Below are positions 39,522-48,721 of a stretch of 64,000 nucleotides of DNA, in pieces. Every line of letters starts with the position of its first letter. Position 1 is the first letter of the stretch. This DNA comes from Caulobacter henricii. Its GTDB lineage: Bacteria; Pseudomonadota; Alphaproteobacteria; Caulobacterales; Caulobacteraceae. The stretch spans positions 142,501-206,500 of the forward strand of contig NZ_CP013002.1 in assembly GCF_001414055.1 (NCBI RefSeq), read 5' to 3'. The translations under genes were made by a program, and so were the position numbers. A model generated the notes under the pieces. It had not been told where the DNA came from. It was given only the letters and a program-made list of their open reading frames with translations, and made no database searches.

Positions 39522-41834
39522 ATGACTTCGCATGAATTAATCCTCGCGGCGGCGGCCGGCGCGGTCTGTCTCGCCATTTGTGCGACGCTTTGGGCCCTGG
39601 CCCAGCGCCGCCGGTTCGAGGCCAGGCTCGCCCTGTTGCAGGGCCGACTGTCCAGCCTCGAGACCGGAGCCCTGGCGGCCCAGGCCTCGGCGGAAGCCTT
39701 CGACAGCGCCCTGATCTCGGTCGAGGACGGCCGCGCCGCCCTGATTGCCGGGGAGGACAGCCTGTCCGCCTGCGCCGCCGTCCTGGCCTGTGAGCCCGAG
39801 GCCCCGGCCGTGGTGGCGGCCCTGATCCTGGCCGATCCCGACCATGCCCTGCGGCTGCGCGGCCTGTTCGAGCGCGGCGAGCCCTGTGCCTTCGAGGCCC
39901 GCGGTACCGGCGGTTCGGTCCTGGTCGAGGGCCGGGCGGCGGGTGCCCTGGCCTGGCTGCGTCTGGCCGCCGGGGTGGCGGACGAGGCCGGCCTGCCCTC
40001 GGCGGCCCGTTTTGCCGCCTTTGTCGACGGCCTGGTCGAGCCGGCCTGGATCTCGAGCGCTGATGGCGCGCCGGTCTGGGGCAATGCCGCCTATCTGCGC
40101 GCCGTCGAGGCCCCGTCGGCAGCGACCGCCGCCCTGGCCGGCAAGACCTTCGACCGCGCCGCCGATGCCCTGGCCGCCGAGGCGGCCAGCTCGGGCGAGC
40201 GCCGCGAGGCCCTGCGCTGGGTCAATGTCGACGGTCGACGCCGGGCCTTCCGCGTCGCCGCCAAGTCGCTCGACGGCGGCGGGGTGGGGGTGTTCTGCAG
40301 CGACGTGACCGAGATCGAGGATGTCCGCGACGCCCTGCGCAAGCATGTCGAGGCCCATGACGAAACCCTGAACCACATTGCCGACGCCGTGGCGATCTTC
40401 AGCCAGACCCGGCGACTGGCCTTCCACAATACAGCCTTTGCCGAACTCTGGGGCCTGGAGCCGGCCTGGCTGGCGGACCGTCCGACCCATGGCGAGATCC
40501 TCGATCGCCTGCGTCAGCGTCGCCGCCTGCCCGAGACCATCGACTATGCCCGCTGGAAGGCCGACGAACTGGCCCACTACGAGGATCTCGGGCCCCAGGC
40601 CGACGACCTCTGGGGCCTGCCCGATGGCCGGACCCTGAAACTGGTGCGCCAGCCCCATCCGCTGGGCGGCATGCTGCTGCTCTATTCCGACATCACCGGC
40701 GAGCTGAAGCTCAAGGCCCAGTACAATGCCCTGATCCAGGTGCAGCAGGCGACGCTCGACAAGCTGAACGACGCCGTGGCCGTGTTCGGGTCGGACGGCC
40801 GGCTGCGCCTGCACAATGACGCCTTCGAGAGCTTCTGGAATGTCAGCGCCCAGGCCCTGGAGGCGGCGGTCGATTTCGAGGGGGTGGTCGATCTCTGCGT
40901 GCCCCGCCTGCACGACCTGTCCTTCTGGCGCGAGCTGAAGGGCCGGGTGGCCGATCCCGATCCGCAGATGCGCGCGCCCACCTCGGGCGAGGTGCGGACC
41001 TCGGACGGCCGCATCGTGCTCTATCAGTCGCGTCCCCTGCCGGACGGCGCGACCCTGATCGGCTTTACTGACGTCACCGACACCCGCGACCTGCAAAGCG
41101 CGCTCGCTGACCGCTCCGCGGCCTTGGCCGAGGCCGAACGCCTGAAGCGCGACTTCGTCGGCAATGTGTCCTACGAGCTGCGGACCCCGCTGACGACGAT
41201 CATCGGCTATTCGGAGCTGCTCGAGCGGGCGGATGGCTTGCATGAGCGGGGCCGCAACCATGTGGCCGCCGTCCGCGCCGCCGCGACCCAGCTGGCCCGC
41301 TCGATCGACGACGTGCTGGACATGGCCCAGATCGATGCCGGGGAAATGGCCCTCGAGATCCAGGACATCCGGGTCATGGACCTGCTGGTCGAGGCCCGCG
41401 AGCGCGCCACCAAGGACGCCACCCTCGGCGGGGTCACCCTGAACATTGCCTGCGACGAGGATGTCGGCCTGATCCGCGGTGACCTGAAGCGTCTGTCCCA
41501 GACCCTGGACCATCTGGTCGAGAACGCCCTGCGCCAGACCCCGCCGGACGGCATTGTCACCCTCTCGGCCCGCCGGGCCCTGGGCGAGGTGCGGCTGGAC
41601 GTCAAGGATACCGGCCGCGGCGTGCCGTTCCATGTCCAGGCCCACATCTTCGACCGCTTCGTCGGGCGCGATCGCGGCGGCCCGGGCCTGGGCCTGGCCC
41701 TGGTCAAGGCCCTGGTCGAGCTGCACGGCGGCTGGGTGGCGCTGGAGAGCGAGCCGGGCACCGGCTCGACCTTCACCTGTCACCTGCCCGAGACCCAGCA
41801 GCCGGGTGCCATGCAGCCGGAACTGTCCTTCTAG
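39522..41834 (+). CDS. divL: DivL, tyrosine-bearing histidine-kinase homologue of the cell-cycle network
   Basis: A 770-aa protein. One N-terminal membrane helix (about residues 7-27) is followed by a long PAS-rich sensor region (about 160-520, with segments such as AVAIFSQTRRLAFHNTAFAELWGL and AVAVFGSDGRLRLHNDAFESFW). Then come a DHp domain and an ATPase domain (N-box HLVENALRQT, G1 DVKDTGRGVP, G2 GGPGLGLALVKAL). The phospho-acceptor position is Tyr551 (VGNVSYELRTPLTTIIGY), where kinases have His. This is the defining trait of Caulobacter DivL (Y550 in C. crescentus), which binds DivK and controls the CckA-CtrA pathway at the new pole. The very similar length supports orthology. Confidence 0.95.
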   Translation: MTSHELILAAAAGAVCLAICATLWALAQRRRFEARLALLQGRLSSLETGALAAQASAEAFDSALISVEDGRAALIAGEDSLSACAAVLACEPEAPAVVAALILADPDHALRLRGLFERGEPCAFEARGTGGSVLVEGRAAGALAWLRLAAGVADEAGLPSAARFAAFVDGLVEPAWISSADGAPVWGNAAYLRAVEAPSAATAALAGKTFDRAADALAAEAASSGERREALRWVNVDGRRRAFRVAAKSLDGGGVGVFCSDVTEIEDVRDALRKHVEAHDETLNHIADAVAIFSQTRRLAFHNTAFAELWGLEPAWLADRPTHGEILDRLRQRRRLPETIDYARWKADELAHYEDLGPQADDLWGLPDGRTLKLVRQPHPLGGMLLLYSDITGELKLKAQYNALIQVQQATLDKLNDAVAVFGSDGRLRLHNDAFESFWNVSAQALEAAVDFEGVVDLCVPRLHDLSFWRELKGRVADPDPQMRAPTSGEVRTSDGRIVLYQSRPLPDGATLIGFTDVTDTRDLQSALADRSAALAEAERLKRDFVGNVSYELRTPLTTIIGYSELLERADGLHERGRNHVAAVRAAATQLARSIDDVLDMAQIDAGEMALEIQDIRVMDLLVEARERATKDATLGGVTLNIACDEDVGLIRGDLKRLSQTLDHLVENALRQTPPDGIVTLSARRALGEVRLDVKDTGRGVPFHVQAHIFDRFVGRDRGGPGLGLALVKALVELHGGWVALESEPGTGSTFTCHLPETQQPGAMQPELSF

Positions 41835-41847
41835 ACGAGGTCACCCC

Positions 41848-42207
41848 ATGCCACTCGCCGCTGACATCGCCGCCGGCCTCGTCCTGGTGATCCACGTCTA
41901 TATTGTGCTGCTGGAGACCGTGCTGTTCGACAGCCGCGGCAAGCGGGCGTTCGGCCTGACCGACGAGGCGGCCGCCGTGCTCAAGCCGGCCCTGTCGAAC
42001 CAGGGCTGCTACAACGGCTTCCTGGTCGCGGCCCTGGCCATCGGCCTCTTCTATCCCGACCCGGTGACCGCCTCGGCCTTCAAGACCTTTGGTCTGGTCT
42101 GTGTGACCATTGCCGGGGTCTGGGGCGCCCTGACGGTGAAGAAGTCGATCCTCTTCATCCAGACGGTGCCGGCGGTCGTGGCCCTGGTCCTAGGCTATCT
42201 GGCCTGA
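41848..42207 (+). CDS. DUF1304 family membrane protein
   Basis: A 119-aa protein with four hydrophobic helices. The segments LVLVIHVYIVLLETVLFDSRGKRAFGLT, LSNQGCYNGFLVAALAIGL and LTVKKSILFIQTVPAVVALVLG are the conserved pattern of DUF1304 proteins, which have no known role. Its ATG lies 14 nt after the divL stop, so it is probably co-transcribed with divL. Confidence 0.88.
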   Translation: MPLAADIAAGLVLVIHVYIVLLETVLFDSRGKRAFGLTDEAAAVLKPALSNQGCYNGFLVAALAIGLFYPDPVTASAFKTFGLVCVTIAGVWGALTVKKSILFIQTVPAVVALVLGYLA

Positions 42208-42241
42208 GGGGCAGGCCTCAAGCCCAGTCCAACATTAAGCA

Positions 42242-42376
42242 CCGTCATTCCCGCCCTTGTGGCGGGAACCCCTGTTTCTGCCGACCCGTGAAGCGTCAGC
42301 GAAGTGCGCGCGCACTTCGCCCCTCCCGCACCTGCGGCGGACAGAGGGGTTCCCGCCACAAGGGCGGGAATGACGG
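42242..42376. repeat. Long extragenic inverted repeat with an inner 18-bp palindrome
   Basis: Arms at 42242-42275 and 42341-42376 are complementary over 32 nt without mismatch, then differ by a 2-nt insertion. The sequence is CCGTCATTCCCGCCC-TTGTGGCGGG... and its complement. Inside the loop, GAAGTGCGCGCGCACTTC (42301-42318) is itself a perfect 18-bp palindrome. The element sits between two convergent genes and may stop transcription both ways. It resembles dispersed alphaproteobacterial palindromes. Confidence 0.85.
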
Positions 42377-42407
42377 GAGAAAGAAGAGGGGCGGCCGTCG
42401 ATACCGC

Positions 42408-43958
42408 TTACCGCTCACCCTTCGGCTTCGGCGGCAGGCCAGTGACCGGATCGCGGGGCAGGGGGCGGAAGTCCTCGGCCACGAACAGGTCCATGCGCCG
42501 CACATGCTTGCGATCGAGGCGGACGCGGACGATCTCCAGGCCTGAGGTGCGGCCGAAATCCTGCTCGATCTCGGGCCGGTAGTCGCCCTCGAGGCTGGCG
42601 ATCAGGGCGCGGCGGCCGAACGCGGGGTTCAGCGGGGCCTCGGTCTCGGCCTGGTTCTGCGGCCGGGCCTCATGCACCCACATTTTCAGGGGCGGGGCCC
42701 CGGGGACCCGGAAATAGTCACGGCCATAATAGGCGGTGACATTGAACAGGAAGCGGTCGTCCATGGCGATGCTGGTCAGGCCGCCGGCGGCCTGTTCCTC
42801 GCGGGCCCGGGCGATGATGGCCTTGGCGCCCTGTTCCCAGCCGCGCACCCGCTTGAAGCTGTTGGCTGCGCCCAGGCTGTCGGCGAGCCGCGGATTGACC
42901 ATGCAGGCCATGAAGAGGGCGCAGAAGCCGGCCTGCAGGACCAGGGCGGCGACCAGCCAGCGGCGGGCGTTCCAGCGCAGCAGCCAGGCCGCCGCCAGCA
43001 CCGAACCGGCCAGATAGGCGACTCCTGCCCAGTTGGCATTGGCGCGCGACACGAAGGCCTGGGCCGTCACGGTCAGCAGGGGCGGCGCGGCCAGGCACAG
43101 GAGCAGCAGGTCGGCGGGCTGCAGCCTGCGCTTGACGCCCAGCCAGATCGCTCCGCCGGTCAGGACCGCGAACGGCACCGGACCGAAGACGGCAAACTGC
43201 GAGACCAGGAATTCAATCAGCTCACGGATGTTAAACAGCTGGGCCGCGTTCCAGTTGGCATTGGACGCCGTGTGCTCGAGCGTCGCGAACCGGTGGGACA
43301 GGTTCCAGGCGAGATTGGGCGCGAAGACCACGGCCAGGGCAGCGAGGGCGGCCAGGGCCATCGGCCAGGTCCAGACCTTGCGGGCCCCGGGCGAGGTGGC
43401 CAGATGCAGGGCCAGGCCGACCAGGACATAGATGGCGGCATATTTCGACAGGAAGGCCAGGCCGAGGGCCGCGCCGAGCGCTGCCGCGACCGCCAGTCGC
43501 CGCCGGCCCTCCAGGGCGGGCAGGCTGACATAGGCCCAGATCGTCAGGGACAGGAACAGCAGCAGGGGGGCGTCGGTGGTGATCACGCCCGAGGACAGCT
43601 GGATCGCAGGCATCAGGGCATAGAGGGCCGCCGCCACCAGGCCGGTCCAGCCGCCATAGAGCCGGTCGGCGATGCGGCTGATGACCAGGGCGGTGCCGGC
43701 GTGCAGGAACAGGGCCGAGATCCGCACCCAGGCCTCGGAGTCCCCGCCGATGGCGGTTGTGGCCCAGATCAGCCAGGCGATCATCGGCGGCTTGGAGAAA
43801 TAGCCGAAATCCAGGCTGCGCGACCACAGCCAGTACTGGGCCTCATCCGGATAGAGCTCGAAGGGCGTGGCGAACAGGGCGGCCAGCCGCAGGATCGTCA
43901 GCACGCCCACCAAGCAGAGGGTTAGCCGCCAGGCCCGGGCGCTGTCCGATGGGGTCAT
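42408..43958 (-). CDS. GT39/ArnT-like membrane glycosyltransferase
   Basis: A 516-aa polytopic inner-membrane protein with around ten hydrophobic helices. The first periplasmic loop carries the family's acidic pair and signature ELYPDEAQYWLWSRSLDFGYFSKPPMIAW, followed by a conserved GVITTDAPLLLF segment. These are typical of dolichyl/undecaprenyl-phosphate-mannose or aminoarabinose transferases (GT39/GT83, PMT_2). The C-terminal part (about 100 aa) is soluble. The start at MTPSDSARAW is chosen; a GTG five codons upstream is possible. The sugar and acceptor are unknown. Confidence 0.88.
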   Translation of the reverse strand: MTPSDSARAWRLTLCLVGVLTILRLAALFATPFELYPDEAQYWLWSRSLDFGYFSKPPMIAWLIWATTAIGGDSEAWVRISALFLHAGTALVISRIADRLYGGWTGLVAAALYALMPAIQLSSGVITTDAPLLLFLSLTIWAYVSLPALEGRRRLAVAAALGAALGLAFLSKYAAIYVLVGLALHLATSPGARKVWTWPMALAALAALAVVFAPNLAWNLSHRFATLEHTASNANWNAAQLFNIRELIEFLVSQFAVFGPVPFAVLTGGAIWLGVKRRLQPADLLLLCLAAPPLLTVTAQAFVSRANANWAGVAYLAGSVLAAAWLLRWNARRWLVAALVLQAGFCALFMACMVNPRLADSLGAANSFKRVRGWEQGAKAIIARAREEQAAGGLTSIAMDDRFLFNVTAYYGRDYFRVPGAPPLKMWVHEARPQNQAETEAPLNPAFGRRALIASLEGDYRPEIEQDFGRTSGLEIVRVRLDRKHVRRMDLFVAEDFRPLPRDPVTGLPPKPKGER

Positions 43959-44163
43959 GACGTCAGGCACCACGCTGCGATCTCCGGCACAAGTAAGAAA
44001 ACCCTGACCAAATGTGTTGCAATGGCGCCGATGGCGGACGGTTTCTCGTCACCCGTTGCGATTCCGTCACCAAACCTTCGAAAAGCGAGTCTAAGGAAGC
44101 CGCTAACATGGGGCGTGATGTTTCTCTTGTGTGTCGAGAGCGCGCCAGAATCAGGGGATTGCA

Positions 44164-47100
44164 ATGATTTCGATGAAAAGGCTCGCCGGTGGGGCAGCCC
44201 TTACCGTGCTCGCGCTCGCTGCGTCCAGCGCGGTCTATGCTCAGGAAACGACGGCCGCTGTTCGCGGTTCGGTGACGGGTGATGGCGGCGTGCCGGTGGC
44301 CGGCGCCACGGTCTCGATCCTGCACACGCCGTCGGGCACGCGCTCGACCACGGTTTCCAGCGCCAACGGCACCTATGACGCCCGCGGCCTGCGCGTCGGC
44401 GGTCCCTACGAAATCACCGTCCAGGCCGCCGGCCTGGAAGGCAAGAAGGTCACGGACATCTATCTGTCCCTGGCCGACACCCAGCGCGTCGACATCGACC
44501 TGGGCTCCACGGCTGTTGAAGCCGTCCTGGTCACCGCTGCGGCCTCGGGCAACAGCGAAGCCGGTCCCAAGACCGTCCTGAACCGCGACTCGATCGAAGC
44601 CGTTGTCTCGATCAACCGCGACGTCCGCGATCTGGCCCGCCGCGACATCCTGGTCTCGCAGAACGTCCGTGGCGACGGCGGCATCTCGATCGCCGGCTCG
44701 AACCCGCGCACCAACCGCATCACCATTGACGGCGTCGCCGCCCAGGACCCCTACGGTCTGGAAACCGGCGGTCTCCCCACCGCCCGCGGCCCGATCTCGC
44801 TGGACGCCGTTGAGCAGTTCAGCATCGCCGCCGTCCCGACCGACGTCGAGAACGGCTCGTTCACGGGCGGTGCCCTGAACATCGTCCTGCGTTCGGGTGG
44901 CAACGACTTCCACGGCAGCGCCTTCATCAACTATCTGAACGAAGGCCTGATCGGTCGTAACATCGGCAGCCTGCGCGTCACGCCGCTGATCAGCCAGAAG
45001 AACTACGGCGGCTTCCTGTCGGGCCCGATCTGGAAGGACAAGCTGTTCTTCGCCGGCTCGTACGAAAAGTACCAAACCCTTGACGTCACCGGCACCGGTC
45101 CGGCCGGCGCGGGCTTCGCGAACTCGTTCGCCAACGGCCTGACCCAGGCCACGATCGATCAGGTCGTCGGCATCTACAACAGCAACTACAGCAGCAAGTT
45201 CGCGCCCGGCTCGATCCTGCGCTCGACCCCGGTCACGGACGAAAAGTACTCGGCCAAGATCGACTGGAACATCAACGACCAGCACCGCGCCAGCCTCAGC
45301 TATCGCCGCGCCGAGTCGGTGTTCACCACGCGAACCGACCTGGGCACCACCACGGCCGCCCTCGACTCGCACTGGTACGATGCGACCTATCTCGACGAAG
45401 GCACCACCCTCGAGATCAACTCGGACTGGACCGACCGTCTGTCGACGACCGTCCGCGCCACCTATCGTGACTGGGTCAAGGGCCAGATGCCCAAGAGCGG
45501 TCAGAACTATTCGGACGTGACCATCTGTGCGGCTCCGAACGCTGACACCGCCCCGACCAACTCGACGATCACCAGCTGCGCCAGCGGCTTCTCGTCGGTT
45601 CGCTTTGGACCCGACCTGAACCGCCATGCCAACCAGCTGGACATCCAGGAAGCCGTGTTCCAGGGCACCGCGACCTATTCGTTCGGCGACCATGTCTTCA
45701 AGGCCGGCTACCAGGGCTCGAAGAAGGAAGTGTTCAACGTGTTCGTGCCGAACTCGCGCGGCACCTACTATTTCGACTCGATCGCCGATTTCGCCGCCGG
45801 CCGCGCCAGCTCGCTGACCTACAATAACTCGGTCACCGGCCAGGCCATCGATGCCGCCGCCGACTTCAAGTACTGGCAGCACTCGCTCTACGCGCAGGAC
45901 GCCATCGACGTCACCGACGACATCAAGGTCACGGCGGGCTTCCGCTTCGACTGGATCGACATGAAGGACGTTCCGACCACGAACCCCAACTTCACGGCGC
46001 GTAACGGCTTTACCAACACCAAGACCCTGGACGGCCTGAGCATCCTGATGCCGCGCGTCTCGGCGACCTGGCGCGTGACCGACACCCTGAAGCTGAACGC
46101 TGGCCTTGGCCTGTTCTCGGGCGGCCAGCCGGAAGTGCTGTTCGCCACGCCGTTCTACAACAACGGCTATGAGATCGCCGGCACCACCATCCGTCGCTGC
46201 ATCACCGCTGCGTCGAACTGCACCGGGGCCAACGGCTATCTGGAAGCCTCGACCTCGGCTGCCGTCACCCCGGGCTTCAACGCCGCTGTCGGCAGCGCCG
46301 CCCTGGACAACCTGAATGCCTTCTCGGGCTTCGGCTATCAGATCCCGGCGATTGTGAAGTCGTTCCAGGAAGGCAAGCTTGCCGGTACCCCGGGCATCAA
46401 CCCGAACAACGAAGTCATCGCCCTGAACCCGGCCTTCCAACTGCCGGCCGAATGGAAGCTGTACTTCGGCGGTAACTGGGAAGTGTATGACGGCTGGAAC
46501 CTCGACGTTCAGTACGTTGCGACCCAGGCCCAGGACGCTGTGACCTTCATGGACACCCGCGCCCAGCCGCTGGTGATCAACGGCCAGCGCGCCCTGACCC
46601 CGGACGGTCGTCCGCGCTATGACGGTCTGACCCTGTCGGCCGCCGCGCGCGCCGCCCAGGGCGTGTCGTCGATCAACCCGGGCGACAACCGCGACCTGAT
46701 CACCAACAATATCGACAAGGGTCAGGCCTTCACCTTCGGCGTCGGCCTGTCCAAGTCCTTCGACTTCGGTCTGGACCTGGGCCTCGGCTATGCCCGTCAG
46801 AATATCGACGAGTCCAATGCCGGCCTGCGCTTCGGCACCACCGCCGGCTCGCTGTACAACAGCGTTCCGGCCGGCCTGGATCCGGCCCGCGACGCCTATG
46901 GCACCGCCCTGGAAGAGATCAAGGACCGCTACAAGCTGGAAGCCGGCTACCGGAAGAAGTTCTTCGGCGACAACGAGACCCGCATCTCGCTGTTTGCTGA
47001 GCGTACCTCGGGTCGCCCCTTCGGCTTCACCATGGCCGACGCCGCTTCGGGCCGCAGCCAGGTGTTCGGTGTGAACCGCGCCGCCCAGCTGCTGTTCGTG

Positions 47101-47571
47101 CCGGACATCAAGGCCGACACCAACACCGCTGACCTGCAGATCGGCAACGTCTTCTTCATCGACGCCGCCAACCGCGACCGGTTCATCGGTTATGTGAACC
47201 AGTTCGGCCTCAAGCCGGGCATCCTTGAGAAGTATTCGAACACCAACAAGGACATCAACCGCGTCGACCTGCAGCTGAGCCAGGAACTGCCGACCCTGAT
47301 CGACGGCCACAAGCTGAAGGTCCAGTTCGACATCCGCAACCTGCTGAACCTGATCGATCGCGACTGGGGCAAGGTCGAGGAATACGGCGATGCCACCACC
47401 CTGGCTCGCGCAGCCTGCGTGAGCGCGACGGGCACCGCCCTGGCCGCCACCGCGACCGCCACCTGCCCGGCCTATGTCTACTCGCTGGTTCCGACCTCGA
47501 TCACGAAGACCCGTGGCGATGTCAAAAACTCGCTGTGGACCATGCAGATCTCGCTGCGTTACGAGTTCTAA
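44164..47571 (+). CDS. TonB-dependent receptor with N-terminal carboxypeptidase-regulatory-like domain
   Basis: A 1135-aa outer-membrane protein. A Sec signal peptide (cleaved after SSAVYA-Q) is followed by a carboxypeptidase-regulatory beta domain (RGSVTGDGGVPVAGATVSIL... about residues 32-110), then plug and beta-barrel. It ends in the aromatic MQISLRYEF. OmpA/'Oar-like' receptors of this size take up large or unusual substrates in Caulobacter; the ligand is unknown. A long spacer (190 nt) upstream and a strong terminator downstream mark it as monocistronic. Codon usage is very optimised (CTG, GGC, AAC), which suggests high expression. Confidence 0.93.
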   Translation: MISMKRLAGGAALTVLALAASSAVYAQETTAAVRGSVTGDGGVPVAGATVSILHTPSGTRSTTVSSANGTYDARGLRVGGPYEITVQAAGLEGKKVTDIYLSLADTQRVDIDLGSTAVEAVLVTAAASGNSEAGPKTVLNRDSIEAVVSINRDVRDLARRDILVSQNVRGDGGISIAGSNPRTNRITIDGVAAQDPYGLETGGLPTARGPISLDAVEQFSIAAVPTDVENGSFTGGALNIVLRSGGNDFHGSAFINYLNEGLIGRNIGSLRVTPLISQKNYGGFLSGPIWKDKLFFAGSYEKYQTLDVTGTGPAGAGFANSFANGLTQATIDQVVGIYNSNYSSKFAPGSILRSTPVTDEKYSAKIDWNINDQHRASLSYRRAESVFTTRTDLGTTTAALDSHWYDATYLDEGTTLEINSDWTDRLSTTVRATYRDWVKGQMPKSGQNYSDVTICAAPNADTAPTNSTITSCASGFSSVRFGPDLNRHANQLDIQEAVFQGTATYSFGDHVFKAGYQGSKKEVFNVFVPNSRGTYYFDSIADFAAGRASSLTYNNSVTGQAIDAAADFKYWQHSLYAQDAIDVTDDIKVTAGFRFDWIDMKDVPTTNPNFTARNGFTNTKTLDGLSILMPRVSATWRVTDTLKLNAGLGLFSGGQPEVLFATPFYNNGYEIAGTTIRRCITAASNCTGANGYLEASTSAAVTPGFNAAVGSAALDNLNAFSGFGYQIPAIVKSFQEGKLAGTPGINPNNEVIALNPAFQLPAEWKLYFGGNWEVYDGWNLDVQYVATQAQDAVTFMDTRAQPLVINGQRALTPDGRPRYDGLTLSAAARAAQGVSSINPGDNRDLITNNIDKGQAFTFGVGLSKSFDFGLDLGLGYARQNIDESNAGLRFGTTAGSLYNSVPAGLDPARDAYGTALEEIKDRYKLEAGYRKKFFGDNETRISLFAERTSGRPFGFTMADAASGRSQVFGVNRAAQLLFVPDIKADTNTADLQIGNVFFIDAANRDRFIGYVNQFGLKPGILEKYSNTNKDINRVDLQLSQELPTLIDGHKLKVQFDIRNLLNLIDRDWGKVEEYGDATTLARAACVSATGTALAATATATCPAYVYSLVPTSITKTRGDVKNSLWTMQISLRYEF

Positions 47572-47596
47572 CGAACCCGTCACCGCGACGAACAGG

Positions 47597-47630
47597 AAGG
47601 GCGGCCCCGCAACGGGCCGCCCTTTTTGTT
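47597..47630 (+). terminator. Terminator of the TonB receptor gene
   Basis: An 11-bp perfect stem AAGGGCGGCCC (47597-47607) with its complement at 47614-47624, then TTTTTGTTTTG. It starts 25 nt after the stop codon. Confidence 0.93.
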
Positions 47631-47719
47631 TTGTCGCAGGGATTTGCTAGAACCCCCGCTTGACCCCCGGCCCGTCAGGGGCCATCTGCGCCACCCCTAG
47701 TCACCCAGGCCTTCGACAC

Positions 47720-48721
47720 ATGACCCCGACTGTTCCCGCCGAATGGGCACCGCACCGCGCGATGTGGGTGGGCTTTCCCAGCCATGCCGAGGTCTGGAAG
47801 GACGACCTGGCTGTCGCCCAGCAGGAAGTGGCCGATCTGGCCCGTGCCCTGGCCGGCCCCGGCGGAGAGCGCGTGCGGCTGATGGTGGCGGGCGACGAGG
47901 CCGAGGCCGCCGCTCGCGCCCTGCTGTCCGATACCGCCGTCGAAATCGTGCGCGGCGTGTTTGGCGACATCTGGCTGCGCGATACGGGCCCGATCTTCAT
48001 CGAGACCGCCGAAGGGCCGGTCGCTGCCGGCTTCGAATTCAACGGCTGGGGCGGCAAGTATGAAATGGAGGGCGACGAGATCGTCGCCGAGCAGATCGCG
48101 GCCGCCTCCGGCACCCCCCTGACCCGCAACGGCTTTGTGCTCGAAGGCGGCTCGCTGGACCACGACGGTCTGGGCACCGTGCTCAGCACCCGCCAGTGCC
48201 TGCTCAACGAGAACCGCAACGGCGATTTCGACGAGGCCAAGGCCTTTGCAGCCCTGTCGAAGGCCCTGGGCGTCAAGAAGGTGCTGTGGCTGGGCGATGG
48301 TCTGCTGAACGACCACACGGACGGCCATATCGACAACCTGGCACGCTTCGTCGCCCCGGGCGTCGTGGCCTGTCCGATGGCCTTCGGGACCGATGACCCC
48401 AATGCCGAGGTCTATGCCGACACCGCCCGCCTGCTGGCCGGCATGACCGACAGCCGCGGCTCGCCCCTGCAGGTGGTCAGGGTTCCGTCGCCGGGCCGCA
48501 TTCTCAATGACGACGGCGAGATCGTGCCGGCCTCGCACATGAACTTCCTGATCGCCAATGAGGCGGTGATCGTGCCGGTCTATGCCGAGGAGTCCGGAGC
48601 CTTCGCCGTCGAGGTGATCCAGGGCCTGTTCCCCGAGCGCGAGGTCATCGGCCTGCCCTCGACCGCCATCCTGACCGGGGGCGGATCCTTCCACTGCATC
48701 AGCCAGCAGGAGCCCGCATGA
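47720..48721 (+). CDS. aguA: Agmatine deiminase
   Basis: A 333-aa cytosolic guanidino-group-modifying enzyme converting agmatine to N-carbamoylputrescine. The N-terminus PAEWAPHRAMWVGFP, the GDIWLRDTGPIF loop (catalytic Asp/Arg) and the HTDGHIDNLARFV motif are typical. The nucleophile Cys326 is in GGGSFHCISQQ. The stop overlaps the ATG of aguB (ATGA), so the two steps of putrescine synthesis are coupled. Together they convert arginine-derived agmatine to putrescine; no agmatine source enzyme is in the window. Confidence 0.96.
   Translation: MTPTVPAEWAPHRAMWVGFPSHAEVWKDDLAVAQQEVADLARALAGPGGERVRLMVAGDEAEAAARALLSDTAVEIVRGVFGDIWLRDTGPIFIETAEGPVAAGFEFNGWGGKYEMEGDEIVAEQIAAASGTPLTRNGFVLEGGSLDHDGLGTVLSTRQCLLNENRNGDFDEAKAFAALSKALGVKKVLWLGDGLLNDHTDGHIDNLARFVAPGVVACPMAFGTDDPNAEVYADTARLLAGMTDSRGSPLQVVRVPSPGRILNDDGEIVPASHMNFLIANEAVIVPVYAEESGAFAVEVIQGLFPEREVIGLPSTAILTGGGSFHCISQQEPA

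Noticed and set aside
43963..47583. 1206-aa open frame on the minus strand opposite the TonB receptor
   Set aside because: It is the exact antisense of a clearly coding receptor with strong signal peptide, barrel end and codon bias. Long antisense frames are common at this GC content, and its sequence has no domain.
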